Below are positions 1 to 7,296 of a stretch of 51,229 nt of DNA, piece by piece (within the stretch, counting starts at the first letter, position 1; every line of letters begins with the position of its first letter). Below the pieces are notes generated by a model that was not told the origin of the DNA, searched no databases, and saw nothing but the letters and a program-made list of their open reading frames with translations. A program made the position numbers and the translations under genes. The DNA comes from an uncultured Crocinitomix sp. GTDB taxonomy: Bacteria; Bacteroidota; Bacteroidia; Flavobacteriales_D; Crocinitomicaceae. The stretch covers positions 1-51,229 of the forward strand of contig CAJQHR010000022.1 of NCBI GenBank assembly GCA_905478225.1. The letters are read 5' to 3'.

Positions 1-102
1 AAAAAGTTAAAGCAATGGGAAGAATTTTATAACTTCGGCAGACCTCATGGAGCTTTTAAAGGAAAAACACCCTATGAGGCCTTGGAATACCAAGCGAAGT
101 AA
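1..102 (+). CDS. C-terminal fragment of an IS481/IS3-type transposase (cut by window edge)
   Basis: The first 33 codons read in frame 1 to a TAA at 100-102. They carry the usual end of an rve-type (DDE integrase core) transposase: a WEEFYN...RPHGAF segment followed by GKTPYEAL. That tail is typical of IS481 and IS3 family transposases. The catalytic DDE residues lie outside the window, so completeness cannot be judged. The element's right end should fall within the next few dozen bases, but I could not identify a terminal inverted repeat without the left end. A small minus-strand ORF ends only 11 bases after this stop. Confidence 0.8.
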   Translation, partial: KKLKQWEEFYNFGRPHGAFKGKTPYEALEYQAK

Positions 103-112
103 AAATAAGAAT

Positions 113-283
113 TCAGTTCCATTTTAGCTGAAGTACCACACATGCCACTAAATTCGCATCTCGATCGTGGATTGATTCACCAAGTGATTTAAGAATTTCA
201 TGATAGAGTTCTTCATGATGATGCATGCCAATTTTATTCATTTCTGTTGTAAAAGATTCGTACGCTTCTTCGTAAGTAGCCAT
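113..283 (-). CDS. small hypothetical protein, 56 aa
   Basis: A complete ATG-to-TGA minus-strand reading frame encodes 56 residues, beginning MATYEEAYESF and containing a HHHEELYHEIL stretch. The sequence is mostly helical-looking, acidic and histidine-rich, with no signal peptide or membrane segment. Even amphipathic composition and genome-like codon use favour a real gene, but I do not recognise the family. Its 3' end lies about 10 bases from the transposase stop, so the last residues (about VVLQLKWN) could be read from insertion-sequence DNA and the gene could be truncated. From 284 to 430 I see no further gene. Confidence 0.45.
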   Translation of the reverse strand: MATYEEAYESFTTEMNKIGMHHHEELYHEILKSLGESIHDRDANLVACVVLQLKWN

Positions 284-430
284 AAGTTAGGTTTTGATTG
301 CTTTACTCATGGTTATCAGAGCGCTTTGCTCATAGATATTAGTCATAAGATGAAAGACAATAGGTTCAACTTTTGAAGTTAGATAATTAATTTGAAAGAT
401 TGTGAAGCCCGGTGAAAAAAATCTAATGTC

Positions 431-1444
431 CTAGGCAAAAAACCAATAATCCTTAACAGGCACTTTCCCCCAGCGGTCCAAATCTTTTTGAATTTCAATT
501 TTACCATCTGGAGATGAAACCACAATCATTATTTGTGGATTTTCTAACTGTGGAACGGCGTCAAAGTGTTCCATAATCACACCATAAATGTCCTTACCAA
601 TTTTCCGGCCATTATCACAAACCCAATGAAATTGATCATTGTTGGACTGAATTAACTTTGCCATGTCTTTCCCATTTCTGCCAGCCCCCCAAAGCACCAA
701 CGGGCGCTTTTTTTCGCGGTCTAGTTCATAAAAAAATCGCAGTTTCATGTCGAAATACCGATTGTCTTTATATTCCTCCCAAGTCCGAGAAATTCGATCA
801 GATCTATCCCGCCAATGGTGCAACAGTTTGTCAATTCCAATAATGGTTAATCCTTTCGCATACATCCGAAAACATAAATCATAATCCTCTGGATAAATAA
901 TTGGATCAAAGGCTTGAACGGAGTCAAAATCATCCTTATGCATTAACCAGCAATGCGAAGGAATGGCGCACTCTTTATAGATTTGCTGATAATGTGAACT
1001 TGTTCGAGCCACCTCATTCAGCCATCTTTCATATTTCAAAAATCCATCTCCCACTACTCCTTCGTCCACAAAATGCTCCGTGCCGCCTGCAATAACATGT
1101 CCTTTCCCATAACTCATCCATTCATCCACCAATACCTGAATTTTATAATCGGGCATTCTGTCATCTGAATCCATTCGATTGATCAATTCACCCTTCACCT
1201 CAGCATAACCAACTTGCAATGTTGGAATCAATTTTGGTCGATCGCTATTCAAAAAACGAATGCGTACATCTTTTTCAGCATAGGCCCGTAAAATTTCCGG
1301 AGTAGCATCAGATGAATGATCATTAACTGCTATTAATTCCCAATTTTCGTAAGTCTGATTCAAAATTGAATCCAAGCATTCTTCTATGTATGGGGCAGTG
1401 TCTTTTGCCGCCATAACAATTGAAACTAGCGGTTGTTTTTCCAT
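431..1444 (-). CDS. GT2 family glycosyltransferase
   Basis: This 337-residue protein is an inverting family 2 (GT-A fold) glycosyltransferase that would transfer a sugar from a nucleotide-sugar donor, probably onto a surface polysaccharide or glycan. Visible motifs are the N-terminal VSIVMAAKD strand, ND at 41-42, the metal-binding DSDD at 92-95, the ED pair at 186-187 that fits the catalytic base region, and a WRDRSDRISR segment near 211-220. After about residue 245 a WGAGRNG motif (252-258) starts a small Rossmann-like C-terminal domain found in some polysaccharide GT2 enzymes. No membrane segments are seen, so it is cytoplasmic or peripheral. Its first 19 bases overlap the end of the upstream epimerase gene, indicating translational coupling and a shared pathway. 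Acceptor and donor cannot be predicted. Confidence 0.85.
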   Translation of the reverse strand: MEKQPLVSIVMAAKDTAPYIEECLDSILNQTYENWELIAVNDHSSDATPEILRAYAEKDVRIRFLNSDRPKLIPTLQVGYAEVKGELINRMDSDDRMPDYKIQVLVDEWMSYGKGHVIAGGTEHFVDEGVVGDGFLKYERWLNEVARTSSHYQQIYKECAIPSHCWLMHKDDFDSVQAFDPIIYPEDYDLCFRMYAKGLTIIGIDKLLHHWRDRSDRISRTWEEYKDNRYFDMKLRFFYELDREKKRPLVLWGAGRNGKDMAKLIQSNNDQFHWVCDNGRKIGKDIYGVIMEHFDAVPQLENPQIMIVVSSPDGKIEIQKDLDRWGKVPVKDYWFFA

Positions 1445-2487
1445 GAAGCTGGTAAGTTTTTTTCTATTTCTATTTTGGGAGTCGGCATATTGAGTTCTCT
1501 CACCGCCTTTGCATTTTTATTTGGCTTTACTAATTGTTTTGCCAATTCTATGCCCTTCTTTTTATCCTGCTTTACCCAAGTGCCCATTTTAGCCAAACCA
1601 ACGTCTAGTTTCACACCTTCCTCTGGATTGAACACTTTTTTGAATTTATCATGACTCGCATAGGCATGTAATGCTTCATTTCTTTCTTCCAAATAGTTCA
1701 CTTCAACCTCAGCATCCATAGCGCGTATTACTTCTTTGGTCAACTGATTTACAGTAAAAGGAATTCCACCTCCAATATTAAAAATTTCATTTTCGGCACC
1801 CTTTAAATGAACGGACTCTGCAATGTATGGCGCCACATCATCAATAAAAGAAAAAGCCCTGCTCTGTTCCCCGTCTCCAAAAACAGTGAGCGGTTCATCA
1901 GCAAGAATTTGCTTCATAAATATGCCAACCACATTGCGGTATTTATCGGCTATATTTTGATTTGGACCATAGACATTATGTGGTCTAAAAATCGTATAAT
2001 TCAAACCAAACATTTCATGTGCGCTGCGTAAATCCATTTCCACGGCGTATTTTGCAATTCCATAGGGATCTTCTGGGTTCGGCACTTGCGATTCAATAAG
2101 CGGTAAATAATTGGTTCCATATACGGCGATCGACGAAGTAAAAACAAACCGTTTCACTCCATTATTCACAGCTGCATTAATCAAATTTATGCTTCCAACG
2201 AGGTTATTTTGATAATTGAATTTACGCACAAAGTGACTTAAACCCTCCGCGGCATAGGCGGCTAAATGATAAACATAATCGAATTGATATTCTTCAAATA
2301 ACCCATTGACTAGAAAAGTATCTGAAATACTGCCTTTGCAAAACTCGGCGTTTGGGTGAATATTTTCTATAAATCCACCTGATAGGTCATCTAAAACGAT
2401 AACGTGGTGTCCCATTTCAATGAGGTGATTAACCACATGTGAGCCTATGAAGCCTGCTCCGCCAGTTACTAATGAATTTGTTTGCAT
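1426..2487 (-). CDS. NAD-dependent sugar epimerase/dehydratase (extended SDR)
   Basis: This 353-residue protein is an extended short-chain dehydrogenase/reductase of the UDP-glucose 4-epimerase type. It shows the NAD-binding glycine motif VTGGAGFIGS (7-16), the LDDLSGG stretch after strand 2, a TSS serine region at 117-119 and the catalytic pair Y142/K146 in PYGIAKYA. RPHNVYGPNQ and the IDDV segment match the sugar-binding C-terminal part. The tail after about residue 315 is lysine-rich and longer than in GalE. It most likely makes an activated sugar for the glycosyltransferase that overlaps its 3' end. The exact substrate (UDP-Glc, UDP-GlcNAc or other) is not determinable here, so I give no symbol. 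Confidence 0.85.
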   Translation of the reverse strand: MQTNSLVTGGAGFIGSHVVNHLIEMGHHVIVLDDLSGGFIENIHPNAEFCKGSISDTFLVNGLFEEYQFDYVYHLAAYAAEGLSHFVRKFNYQNNLVGSINLINAAVNNGVKRFVFTSSIAVYGTNYLPLIESQVPNPEDPYGIAKYAVEMDLRSAHEMFGLNYTIFRPHNVYGPNQNIADKYRNVVGIFMKQILADEPLTVFGDGEQSRAFSFIDDVAPYIAESVHLKGAENEIFNIGGGIPFTVNQLTKEVIRAMDAEVEVNYLEERNEALHAYASHDKFKKVFNPEEGVKLDVGLAKMGTWVKQDKKKGIELAKQLVKPNKNAKAVRELNMPTPKIEIEKNLPASWKNNR

Positions 2488-2505
2488 GAGGCAAAACTAA
2501 TTAAA

Positions 2506-2919
2506 CTAAACTTGATTCAAAAGATAAAAAGCCAATCCGTTTGCGGTTTTTTGATAACTGTACTTTGGTACAATCGAATTCGTATTCTTTTTGTAAAACG
2601 CCTTTAAGGTGGCAGATGCTACAAATTCGACTTCACATTTTTTATATAACTGAATTAATCCTTCAATTTTAAACGTAATTACGGAAGCAGCAAACCGTCC
2701 TTTTGTGCCACGTTTAATTATTCCTATGCGGTCAAATTCACCTTGATCGAATAAATCATGAAGTGTACTTTGAAGCGCTTTAACTTCATTCGAATCAAGA
2801 TGATCTTTCAATTCTACCTTTTTGAAATTAGCTGATAAATCCGTTATGTTATCACCCTGTTTTTCAAGTGCGCTGAAGATCGCTGTGCTTCCTTCTAAAG
2901 ATATTCCTAAAACGTTCAT
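2506..2919 (-). CDS. DUF3010 family protein
   Basis: The 137-residue protein resembles DUF3010, a family of unknown function known mostly from proteobacteria. Supporting features are the start MNVLGISLEGSTAIFSAL, the central IIKRGTKGRFAASVITFKIEG block (the family has a similar RxxKGKFAGGAVGFKxE stretch) and the length. The fold resembles a RuvC/RNase H-like layout, which is only an inference. There is no signal peptide. It lies 18 bases upstream of the epimerase gene on the same strand, so the two could be cotranscribed although no functional link is obvious. Its start sits directly beside a tandem repeat that would occupy the promoter region. Confidence 0.6.
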   Translation of the reverse strand: MNVLGISLEGSTAIFSALEKQGDNITDLSANFKKVELKDHLDSNEVKALQSTLHDLFDQGEFDRIGIIKRGTKGRFAASVITFKIEGLIQLYKKCEVEFVASATLKAFYKKNTNSIVPKYSYQKTANGLAFYLLNQV

Positions 2920-2920
2920 T

Positions 2921-3028
2921 TTGTTTGATGCTTTTGATGATTTGATGGTTTGTTGGTTTTGATGATTTGATGGTTTTGATGGTTTGATGGTTTTGATGGT
3001 TTGATGGTTTTGATGGTTTGATGGTTTT
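2921..3028. repeat. 17-bp tandem repeat upstream of the DUF3010 gene
   Basis: From 2966 to 3016 a 17-bp unit, TTTGATGGTTTTGATGG, is repeated three times perfectly, with a partial fourth copy to about 3024. Degenerate half-units (TTTGATGG, TTTGATGATT) extend back to about 2921, immediately next to the start codon of the minus-strand gene. The number of units is expected to vary by slippage. Nothing in it is coding. Confidence 0.9.
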
Positions 3029-3086
3029 TATTATTCAGCAAACATTAAATCATAATTGTTACTTAACTATTGACTAATAAGTATTT

Positions 3087-4037
3087 TCACCATCTCTCTT
3101 TTTTCCATAAGTGTTGCTCTGGTTTTGGTAAAAAAGTCCACGCTAAAATTCGACTTGTTTTATTTCCTTGGCCCATAGAAATTGTTTCAGTTCTGAAGGC
3201 TCCAACCTCTTCTAAGATATTATAAAAAGTTTTTAAATTGGATTGTTTCGAAACTAAACTGGTGAACCAGAACGAATTCTCAGCGTATTTTTTACTTTCT
3301 CGAATCATGGTTCCAACGAAGCGCTTCTCACCACCTTCATACCACAATTCATTATGCTTTCCACCAAAATTAAGAACTCCCTTTTTTTGATTTAAGTTTT
3401 TCAATTTTCTGGTTGTGCCTTTTTGAGCTTCTTGGGCGGACGCATGAAAAGGAGGATTACAGATTGTAATATCTACTAATTCATCTTTCATAAGAATGCC
3501 ATAAAAAAAGTCTTTCGGACTCTTTTGCAGTCGACATTCAACCTTCCCTTTTAAATTAGAATTTTTTGATACGATATTGTTAGCTGATTTAATCGCTACC
3601 GGATCAATATCTGAACCAATAAAGGACCAACCATATTCAGTCACACCAATTAGCGGATAAATACAATTTGCACCGACCCCAATATCTAAACATTTAATAT
3701 TTTCTCCACGTGGAATTTTACCAAAATTTGTGGTGGCTAAAAGATCGGCTACATAATGAATATAATCTGCCCTACCCGGAATTGGAGGCGATAAAAAATC
3801 AGTAGGAATTTCCCAATATCCAACGCGGTAATGGTATTTTAAAATGGCTTGATTTAAAGCTTTCACCGCCTCAGGATCTGCAAAGTCGATCGATAAATCA
3901 TCATAAGCATTTGGGCGAACGAATGGTTTGAGTGCTTCACAATTTGCTTGCAATTTCTCAAAATCATACCGCATTCTATTCTTATTACGAGGATGTAAAT
4001 GCGACTTCTCTTTGGGATGTGTTTTTTTATCTGACAT
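3087..4037 (-). CDS. rlmF: 23S rRNA adenine-1618 N6-methyltransferase RlmF
   Basis: This 316-residue protein is RlmF (formerly YbiN), which uses S-adenosylmethionine to methylate N6 of A1618 in 23S rRNA. It has the family's lysine/histidine-rich start with LHPRNKNRMRYDFEKL, the SAM-binding strand CLDIGVGANCIYP (116-128), the acidic GSDID at 141-145 and the amino-methyltransferase catalytic motif NPPF at 194-197. SKKYAENSFWFTSLVSK is also typical. The length matches the family. It is a single gene, separated from the repeat on its 3' side by about 60 bases, and carries a good -7 element upstream. Confidence 0.92.
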   Translation of the reverse strand: MSDKKTHPKEKSHLHPRNKNRMRYDFEKLQANCEALKPFVRPNAYDDLSIDFADPEAVKALNQAILKYHYRVGYWEIPTDFLSPPIPGRADYIHYVADLLATTNFGKIPRGENIKCLDIGVGANCIYPLIGVTEYGWSFIGSDIDPVAIKSANNIVSKNSNLKGKVECRLQKSPKDFFYGILMKDELVDITICNPPFHASAQEAQKGTTRKLKNLNQKKGVLNFGGKHNELWYEGGEKRFVGTMIRESKKYAENSFWFTSLVSKQSNLKTFYNILEEVGAFRTETISMGQGNKTSRILAWTFLPKPEQHLWKKERW

Positions 4038-4059
4038 TAATTGGCTTTTATTATTCGTA

Positions 4060-4067
4060 CAAACTTA
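4060..4067 (-). promoter_or_regulatory. candidate -7 promoter element for rlmF
   Basis: On the minus strand this reads TAAGTTTG, an exact fit to the Bacteroidota -7 consensus TAnnTTTG, 22 bases upstream of the rlmF ATG. The -33 box was not clear. Confidence 0.5.
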
Positions 4068-4121
4068 CGCTTTTGCGCGGTCTTCATGTCTCAATTCAAA
4101 CGAAGATGATCAAACTTTGAA

Positions 4122-4862
4122 CTATTCATTCAGCAGCCAATCATAATCCAACGATTTGGTTTTCGTTTTCTTCGTGATTTTTACTTCAGAGTATTTATTG
4201 ATAAAATCTGTGACAGAAACACCGTTAGACGTGAAATAGCATTTAAACCAAGTAAATATTTTCGACAATTCAGCACATTTTTTTGTGATCTTATTCTTCA
4301 CAGGATTATTAATAAAATAGCGCGCCTGATCATCTAATTGGGCATCAATTTCACTCCCAAAAAACGCTTCATTTCTCAAACGCGGACAAGAAATAGATGC
4401 ACAATTTACCGCAAAGTGAATTCTCGGTTCTTCAAACTGCTTTCGAATAATGCCGTGTTCAATATTATTTAAATCATATTCCAGATCGCCAATTTTAATA
4501 AACTTAATGTCCCAAGGTGTATTTACCTTATAAATAGAACCACCCAACTCCTTAATCGACTTGACAGGATAATTTTTAACGATCAATTTTACTGTAAACG
4601 CATTGTAGGTATTAATCCAAAAAGCAAGAATATCATCCTTCTCCCAAGAATCTTGCGGATGATTTTCACTTAACACCGTCAAATAAGCATCCAATGCCGT
4701 TTCATCCTCTTTAAACCCGGCATAATTTGCATGTTCTTCCACATCCACATACTTCGTTAACAAAGCCGTCCACGTTTCATGTTTCAAATGTTCCTGGGCA
4801 GTTGAAGAGAAAACAATCCCAATGAAAAGAATTGTCGTAAGTATATTAATTGGCTTCTGCAT
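4122..4862 (-). CDS. secreted DUF547 domain protein
   Basis: The 246-residue protein begins with a signal peptide (hydrophobic core ILTTILFIGIVFSS, likely cut after TAQ near residue 23) and is otherwise a single DUF547 domain. Family hallmarks are AFWINTYNAFTVKLIV (80-94), the IEHGIIR segment around 134-140 and RIHFAVNCASISCP (147-160). The conserved Cys154 and His149 recall the papain/transglutaminase-like fold proposed for such domains, but no activity is established. It would act in the periplasm or outside the cell. It starts 14 bases from the oppositely oriented glycosyltransferase start, so the two share a very short divergent control region. Confidence 0.85.
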   Translation of the reverse strand: MQKPINILTTILFIGIVFSSTAQEHLKHETWTALLTKYVDVEEHANYAGFKEDETALDAYLTVLSENHPQDSWEKDDILAFWINTYNAFTVKLIVKNYPVKSIKELGGSIYKVNTPWDIKFIKIGDLEYDLNNIEHGIIRKQFEEPRIHFAVNCASISCPRLRNEAFFGSEIDAQLDDQARYFINNPVKNKITKKCAELSKIFTWFKCYFTSNGVSVTDFINKYSEVKITKKTKTKSLDYDWLLNE

Positions 4863-4876
4863 TTTTGTTAAATTTA

Positions 4877-5563
4877 ATGTCTCTTAAAGTGAATATAACT
4901 ATACCAACTCTCAATGAGTCTCAAGTACTTGGACGATTACTTGAGCGATTACTTACCGTTAAAAATCAACGCATTGAAATAATTGTTGTTGATAAAGGTA
5001 GCAAGGACAATACAATTGAGCTGGTAAATGGCTTTGGTGTAAAAGTCATTAATTGTGCCAGTTCTCGCGCTAAACAAATGAACGAAGGCGCAAAAATCGC
5101 ACAACATGAGGTGCTGTATTTTGTACATGCAGATACCTTACCCCCAAAAGACTTTTATGAAGATGGCAAAACCTATTTAGAAAAAGGTTATGATGCCGTT
5201 TGTTATAAAAGCAAGTTCGAAAATGGCCCATTCCTATTAAAACTCAATGCGTTTTTTTCACAATTCTACTGGTTAGTTTCACGCGGCGGAGATCAATTCC
5301 TTTTTATTCGCAAAAGCGTTTTTGAAGAAATGGGCATGTATAACAAGGAGATGGTTGTGATGGAAGAATATCCGCTCATAGAAAAACTCATGAAAACCAA
5401 ACAATTGGCAGTGATTAATAAACCCATATTGATTTGCACGCGGAAGTATACTGGGCGGTCTTGGTTACGTGTTAGCCGTGCGAATTACTCGGCCTTTAAG
5501 CTGTATCAAAAAGGAGTAAAATCGGAGGTGATTAAGGCAAGGTATTTAGAGATATTGGGGTGA
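4877..5563 (+). CDS. TIGR04283-type GT2 glycosyltransferase
   Basis: A 228-residue GT-A glycosyltransferase. I place the start at the ATG at 4877 (MSLKVNITIPTLNE); the upstream ATG at 4850 would run into the divergent DUF547 gene and adds only nine non-conserved residues. Motifs are IPTLNE (9-14), VVDKGSKDNT (37-46), HADT at 84-87 as the metal-binding site, RGGDQFLFIRKSVFEEMG (136-153) and the acidic EEYPL near 163-167. The RGGDQ block and the SSRAKQMNEGA segment fit the TIGR04283 subgroup, often found beside radical-SAM or selenium-related genes; those partners are not present here. Its substrate is unknown. A hairpin 14 bases after the stop probably ends the transcript. Confidence 0.85.
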   Translation: MSLKVNITIPTLNESQVLGRLLERLLTVKNQRIEIIVVDKGSKDNTIELVNGFGVKVINCASSRAKQMNEGAKIAQHEVLYFVHADTLPPKDFYEDGKTYLEKGYDAVCYKSKFENGPFLLKLNAFFSQFYWLVSRGGDQFLFIRKSVFEEMGMYNKEMVVMEEYPLIEKLMKTKQLAVINKPILICTRKYTGRSWLRVSRANYSAFKLYQKGVKSEVIKARYLEILG

Positions 5564-5576
5564 ATTTGATAGGGTT

Positions 5577-5613
5577 GATGAATTGAATATTTGATTTGGC
5601 AATTCAATTCATC
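5577..5613 (+). terminator. inverted repeat, probable terminator after the glycosyltransferase
   Basis: A perfect 12-base inverted repeat (GATGAATTGAAT at 5577-5588 and ATTCAATTCATC at 5602-5613) with a 13-base loop lies just after the stop at 5563. An AT-rich stretch TGTATTTATT follows. The stem is low in GC, so termination is plausible but not certain. Confidence 0.5.
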
Positions 5614-5663
5614 TGTATTTATTAAAATGGAAGCTTTTCATCTCTTTCCGAAAATTCTAATAA

Positions 5664-6029
5664 TTCATTTGTGTCATACAGGCTATTCGAGAAAAATTTA
5701 AACATCTTCGAACTGTTGTACTTGTAAAATCAAATGACTTATCACAAGTAGCAGTTTGCGAATTTGATACAGTTAGATATGATTCAGATTTGTACGAATT
5801 TATATGGAATAAAAATGGAAACTTGGAAGGTTATGAGAAAGGAGCCGTACACAAAAGTGTGAACAAACGTTTTACTTGGCAACCTCACGGTTCTCAATTT
5901 ACAATAACTGAAATTGTACCTGAAAAAACTTTAATACTAAAAATAAAACAACCCGAAAAACTTGATAATGCGAAAATTCTTGATGCAATAGGGTTTGATA
6001 AAACTTGGCTAATAATAGAGCGGAAATAA
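5664..6029 (+). pseudogene. 5'-truncated gene of an integron-like cassette, function unknown
   Basis: The frame is open from just after a stop at 5661 to the TAA at 6027-6029, about 121 codons, with protein-like composition well upstream of any normal start. The segment around 5685-5790 reads IREKFKHLRTVVLVKS and AVCEFDTVRYDSD, and the C-terminal part includes NKRFTWQPHGSQFTITEIV and DKTWLIIERK. The only in-frame standard start is a TTG at 5790, deep inside this stretch, so the 5' end has probably been lost. I do not recognise the family. It is followed within three bases by an attC-like site, as expected for the gene of an integron cassette. The break may lie between 5614 and 5664. Confidence 0.5.
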
Positions 6030-6031
6030 AA

Positions 6032-6173
6032 ACTGGGCACAACACCGTATATAATTAATGGCTAGTTTTAGCTTACTCACGAAAATTCTTGCAAATTTTA
6101 TATTCGGTTTTTATTTGCTAAATTAGGTAATGAAACACGCCACTAATCATATACAAACACGTTATATGCAAGT
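6032..6173. repeat. attC-like integron recombination site (complete)
   Basis: About 140 bases form an imperfect palindrome. The left arm at 6032-6062 contains an inverse-core GCACAAC (6037-6043) and TATATAATTAATGGC. The right arm at 6139-6173 contains GCCACTAATCATATA and a core-like GTTATAT at 6161-6167. The inner arm parts match in 13 of 15 bases when one is reverse-complemented. An additional inner hairpin lies at 6091-6118, with GCAAAT and ATTTGC ends. Size, the RYYYAAC/GTTRRRY-like ends (each with a mismatch), and position directly after a stop codon all fit an attC site. No integron integrase is in the window. Confidence 0.65.
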
Positions 6174-6280
6174 CCACGAATAACCGAGAGCTAAATACTT
6201 TTCTTGATTACTAAAACTTTTAGCTATTTAATCATTTATTATATATATTAATGATTAAATACATTTTCATTTTATAGCAT

Positions 6281-6288
6281 TAAATTTG
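6281..6288 (+). promoter_or_regulatory. candidate -7 element for the DUF3050 gene
   Basis: TAAATTTG matches the Bacteroidota TAnnTTTG element 38 bases before the ATG at 6327. The surrounding 6180-6326 is very AT-rich, including an ATATATATTAAT stretch. No clear -33 TTG was found. Confidence 0.45.
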
Positions 6289-6326
6289 CGATATACACCA
6301 CTTATAATTAATAGATAAATTTAAAA

Positions 6327-7121
6327 ATGAATAAATTAGAGTATATAGAAAATGAGATTTCTGAATTAAGAAATGAATTGAAAAATCATAAACTTTATGA
6401 AAATTTACGTAACATAAATGACGTGAAAATTTTTATGGAAAATCACATATTTGCAGTATGGGATTTTATGTCTCTTTTAAAAAATCTTCAAATAAATCTC
6501 ACTAAAGTTCAAACACCTTGGACACCACCAAAAAACCCAAAACTATCAAGATTTATAAATGAAATTGTTCACGGAGAGGAAAGTGACATTAATGAATTGG
6601 GAGAACCAAAGAGTCATTTTGAGATGTATTTAGATGCAATGTTCCAAGTAAATGGAAATACGAATGAAATCAATGATTTTATTAAGCTTATTGAATTGGG
6701 AAATTCAGTTGACTATTGTTTTAGTCAAGTTAAAGTCGATAACAGAGTAGCTGATTTTGTTAAATTCACATTTTCGATTATTGAAACAAATAAACCACAC
6801 CTCGTAGCTTCTGCATTTACGTTTGGGCGAGAAGACGTTATTCCAGATATGTTTATCGAAATTCTTAAAAATTCAGATTCTGAAAACAAATTATATAGCA
6901 AAATAAATTACTATCTCGAACGACATATTGAACTTGATGGGGATGAACACGGTCCTCTATCTCTTGAGCTGATTTCTGAATTATGTAAAGATGATGAGCA
7001 AAAATGGAATGAAACACTAACTGTAGCGAGACAATCATTAGAAAAACGAATTGAACTTTGGAATGCTATATCTGATTTAATACAGAATAAAAAGCCTGCA
7101 TATAACACCGTGTATAATTAA
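6327..7121 (+). CDS. DUF3050 family, haem-oxygenase-like fold protein
   Basis: This 264-residue protein fits DUF3050. A short coiled-coil start ([14 protein letters not shown]) precedes HKLYENL and the signature [17 protein letters not shown] (36-52), then [13 protein letters not shown] (75-87), [10 protein letters not shown] (96-105), [11 protein letters not shown] (163-173) and [16 protein letters not shown] (195-210). The family adopts a haem-oxygenase-like fold. The spaced acidic and histidine residues (E84/E85, H97, E169, H200, D204, H208) resemble ligand sets of non-haem iron oxidases of that fold, which is my inference. There is no signal peptide. The last residues, including the stop, are encoded inside a second attC-like site, as in integron cassettes. 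AT content is visibly higher than in neighbouring genes, suggesting transfer. The substrate is unknown. Confidence 0.8.
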   Translation: MNKLEYIENEISELRNELKNHKLYENLRNINDVKIFMENHIFAVWDFMSLLKNLQINLTKVQTPWTPPKNPKLSRFINEIVHGEESDINELGEPKSHFEMYLDAMFQVNGNTNEINDFIKLIELGNSVDYCFSQVKVDNRVADFVKFTFSIIETNKPHLVASAFTFGREDVIPDMFIEILKNSDSENKLYSKINYYLERHIELDGDEHGPLSLELISELCKDDEQKWNETLTVARQSLEKRIELWNAISDLIQNKKPAYNTVYN

Positions 7122-7190
7122 TTAATTAATTGATTGGTCACTGCCGACTTACGGACATTCCTGCGGAATATTCTATCTGTGATTTATTTG
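7097..7190. repeat. partial attC-like site overlapping the DUF3050 stop
   Basis: ATATAAC at 7100-7106 is the exact complement of the GTTATAT core at 6161-6167, and ACACCGTGTATAATTAAT repeats the left arm of the 6032-6173 site. The middle part (CTTACGGACATTCCTGCGG to TTTATTTG at 7190) also aligns loosely with the centre of that site. No right arm with a GTT core follows up to 7296, so the site seems to have lost its 3' half. 7191-7296 holds nothing else I can identify. Confidence 0.5.
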
Positions 7191-7296
7191 AGCGTAAAAT
7201 CTGCAGGAGATTCAAAAGTTGTTCATTCGAAGTACTAAGAGAATACCCAACCGCGCCTTCAAGGCTGAAGCAATAGATTTGCCTTAGTTGGTTTGA

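Noticed and set aside
2935-3028. Possible CRISPR array at the 17-bp repeats
   Set aside because: The units are directly adjacent with no unique spacers, so this is a simple tandem repeat.
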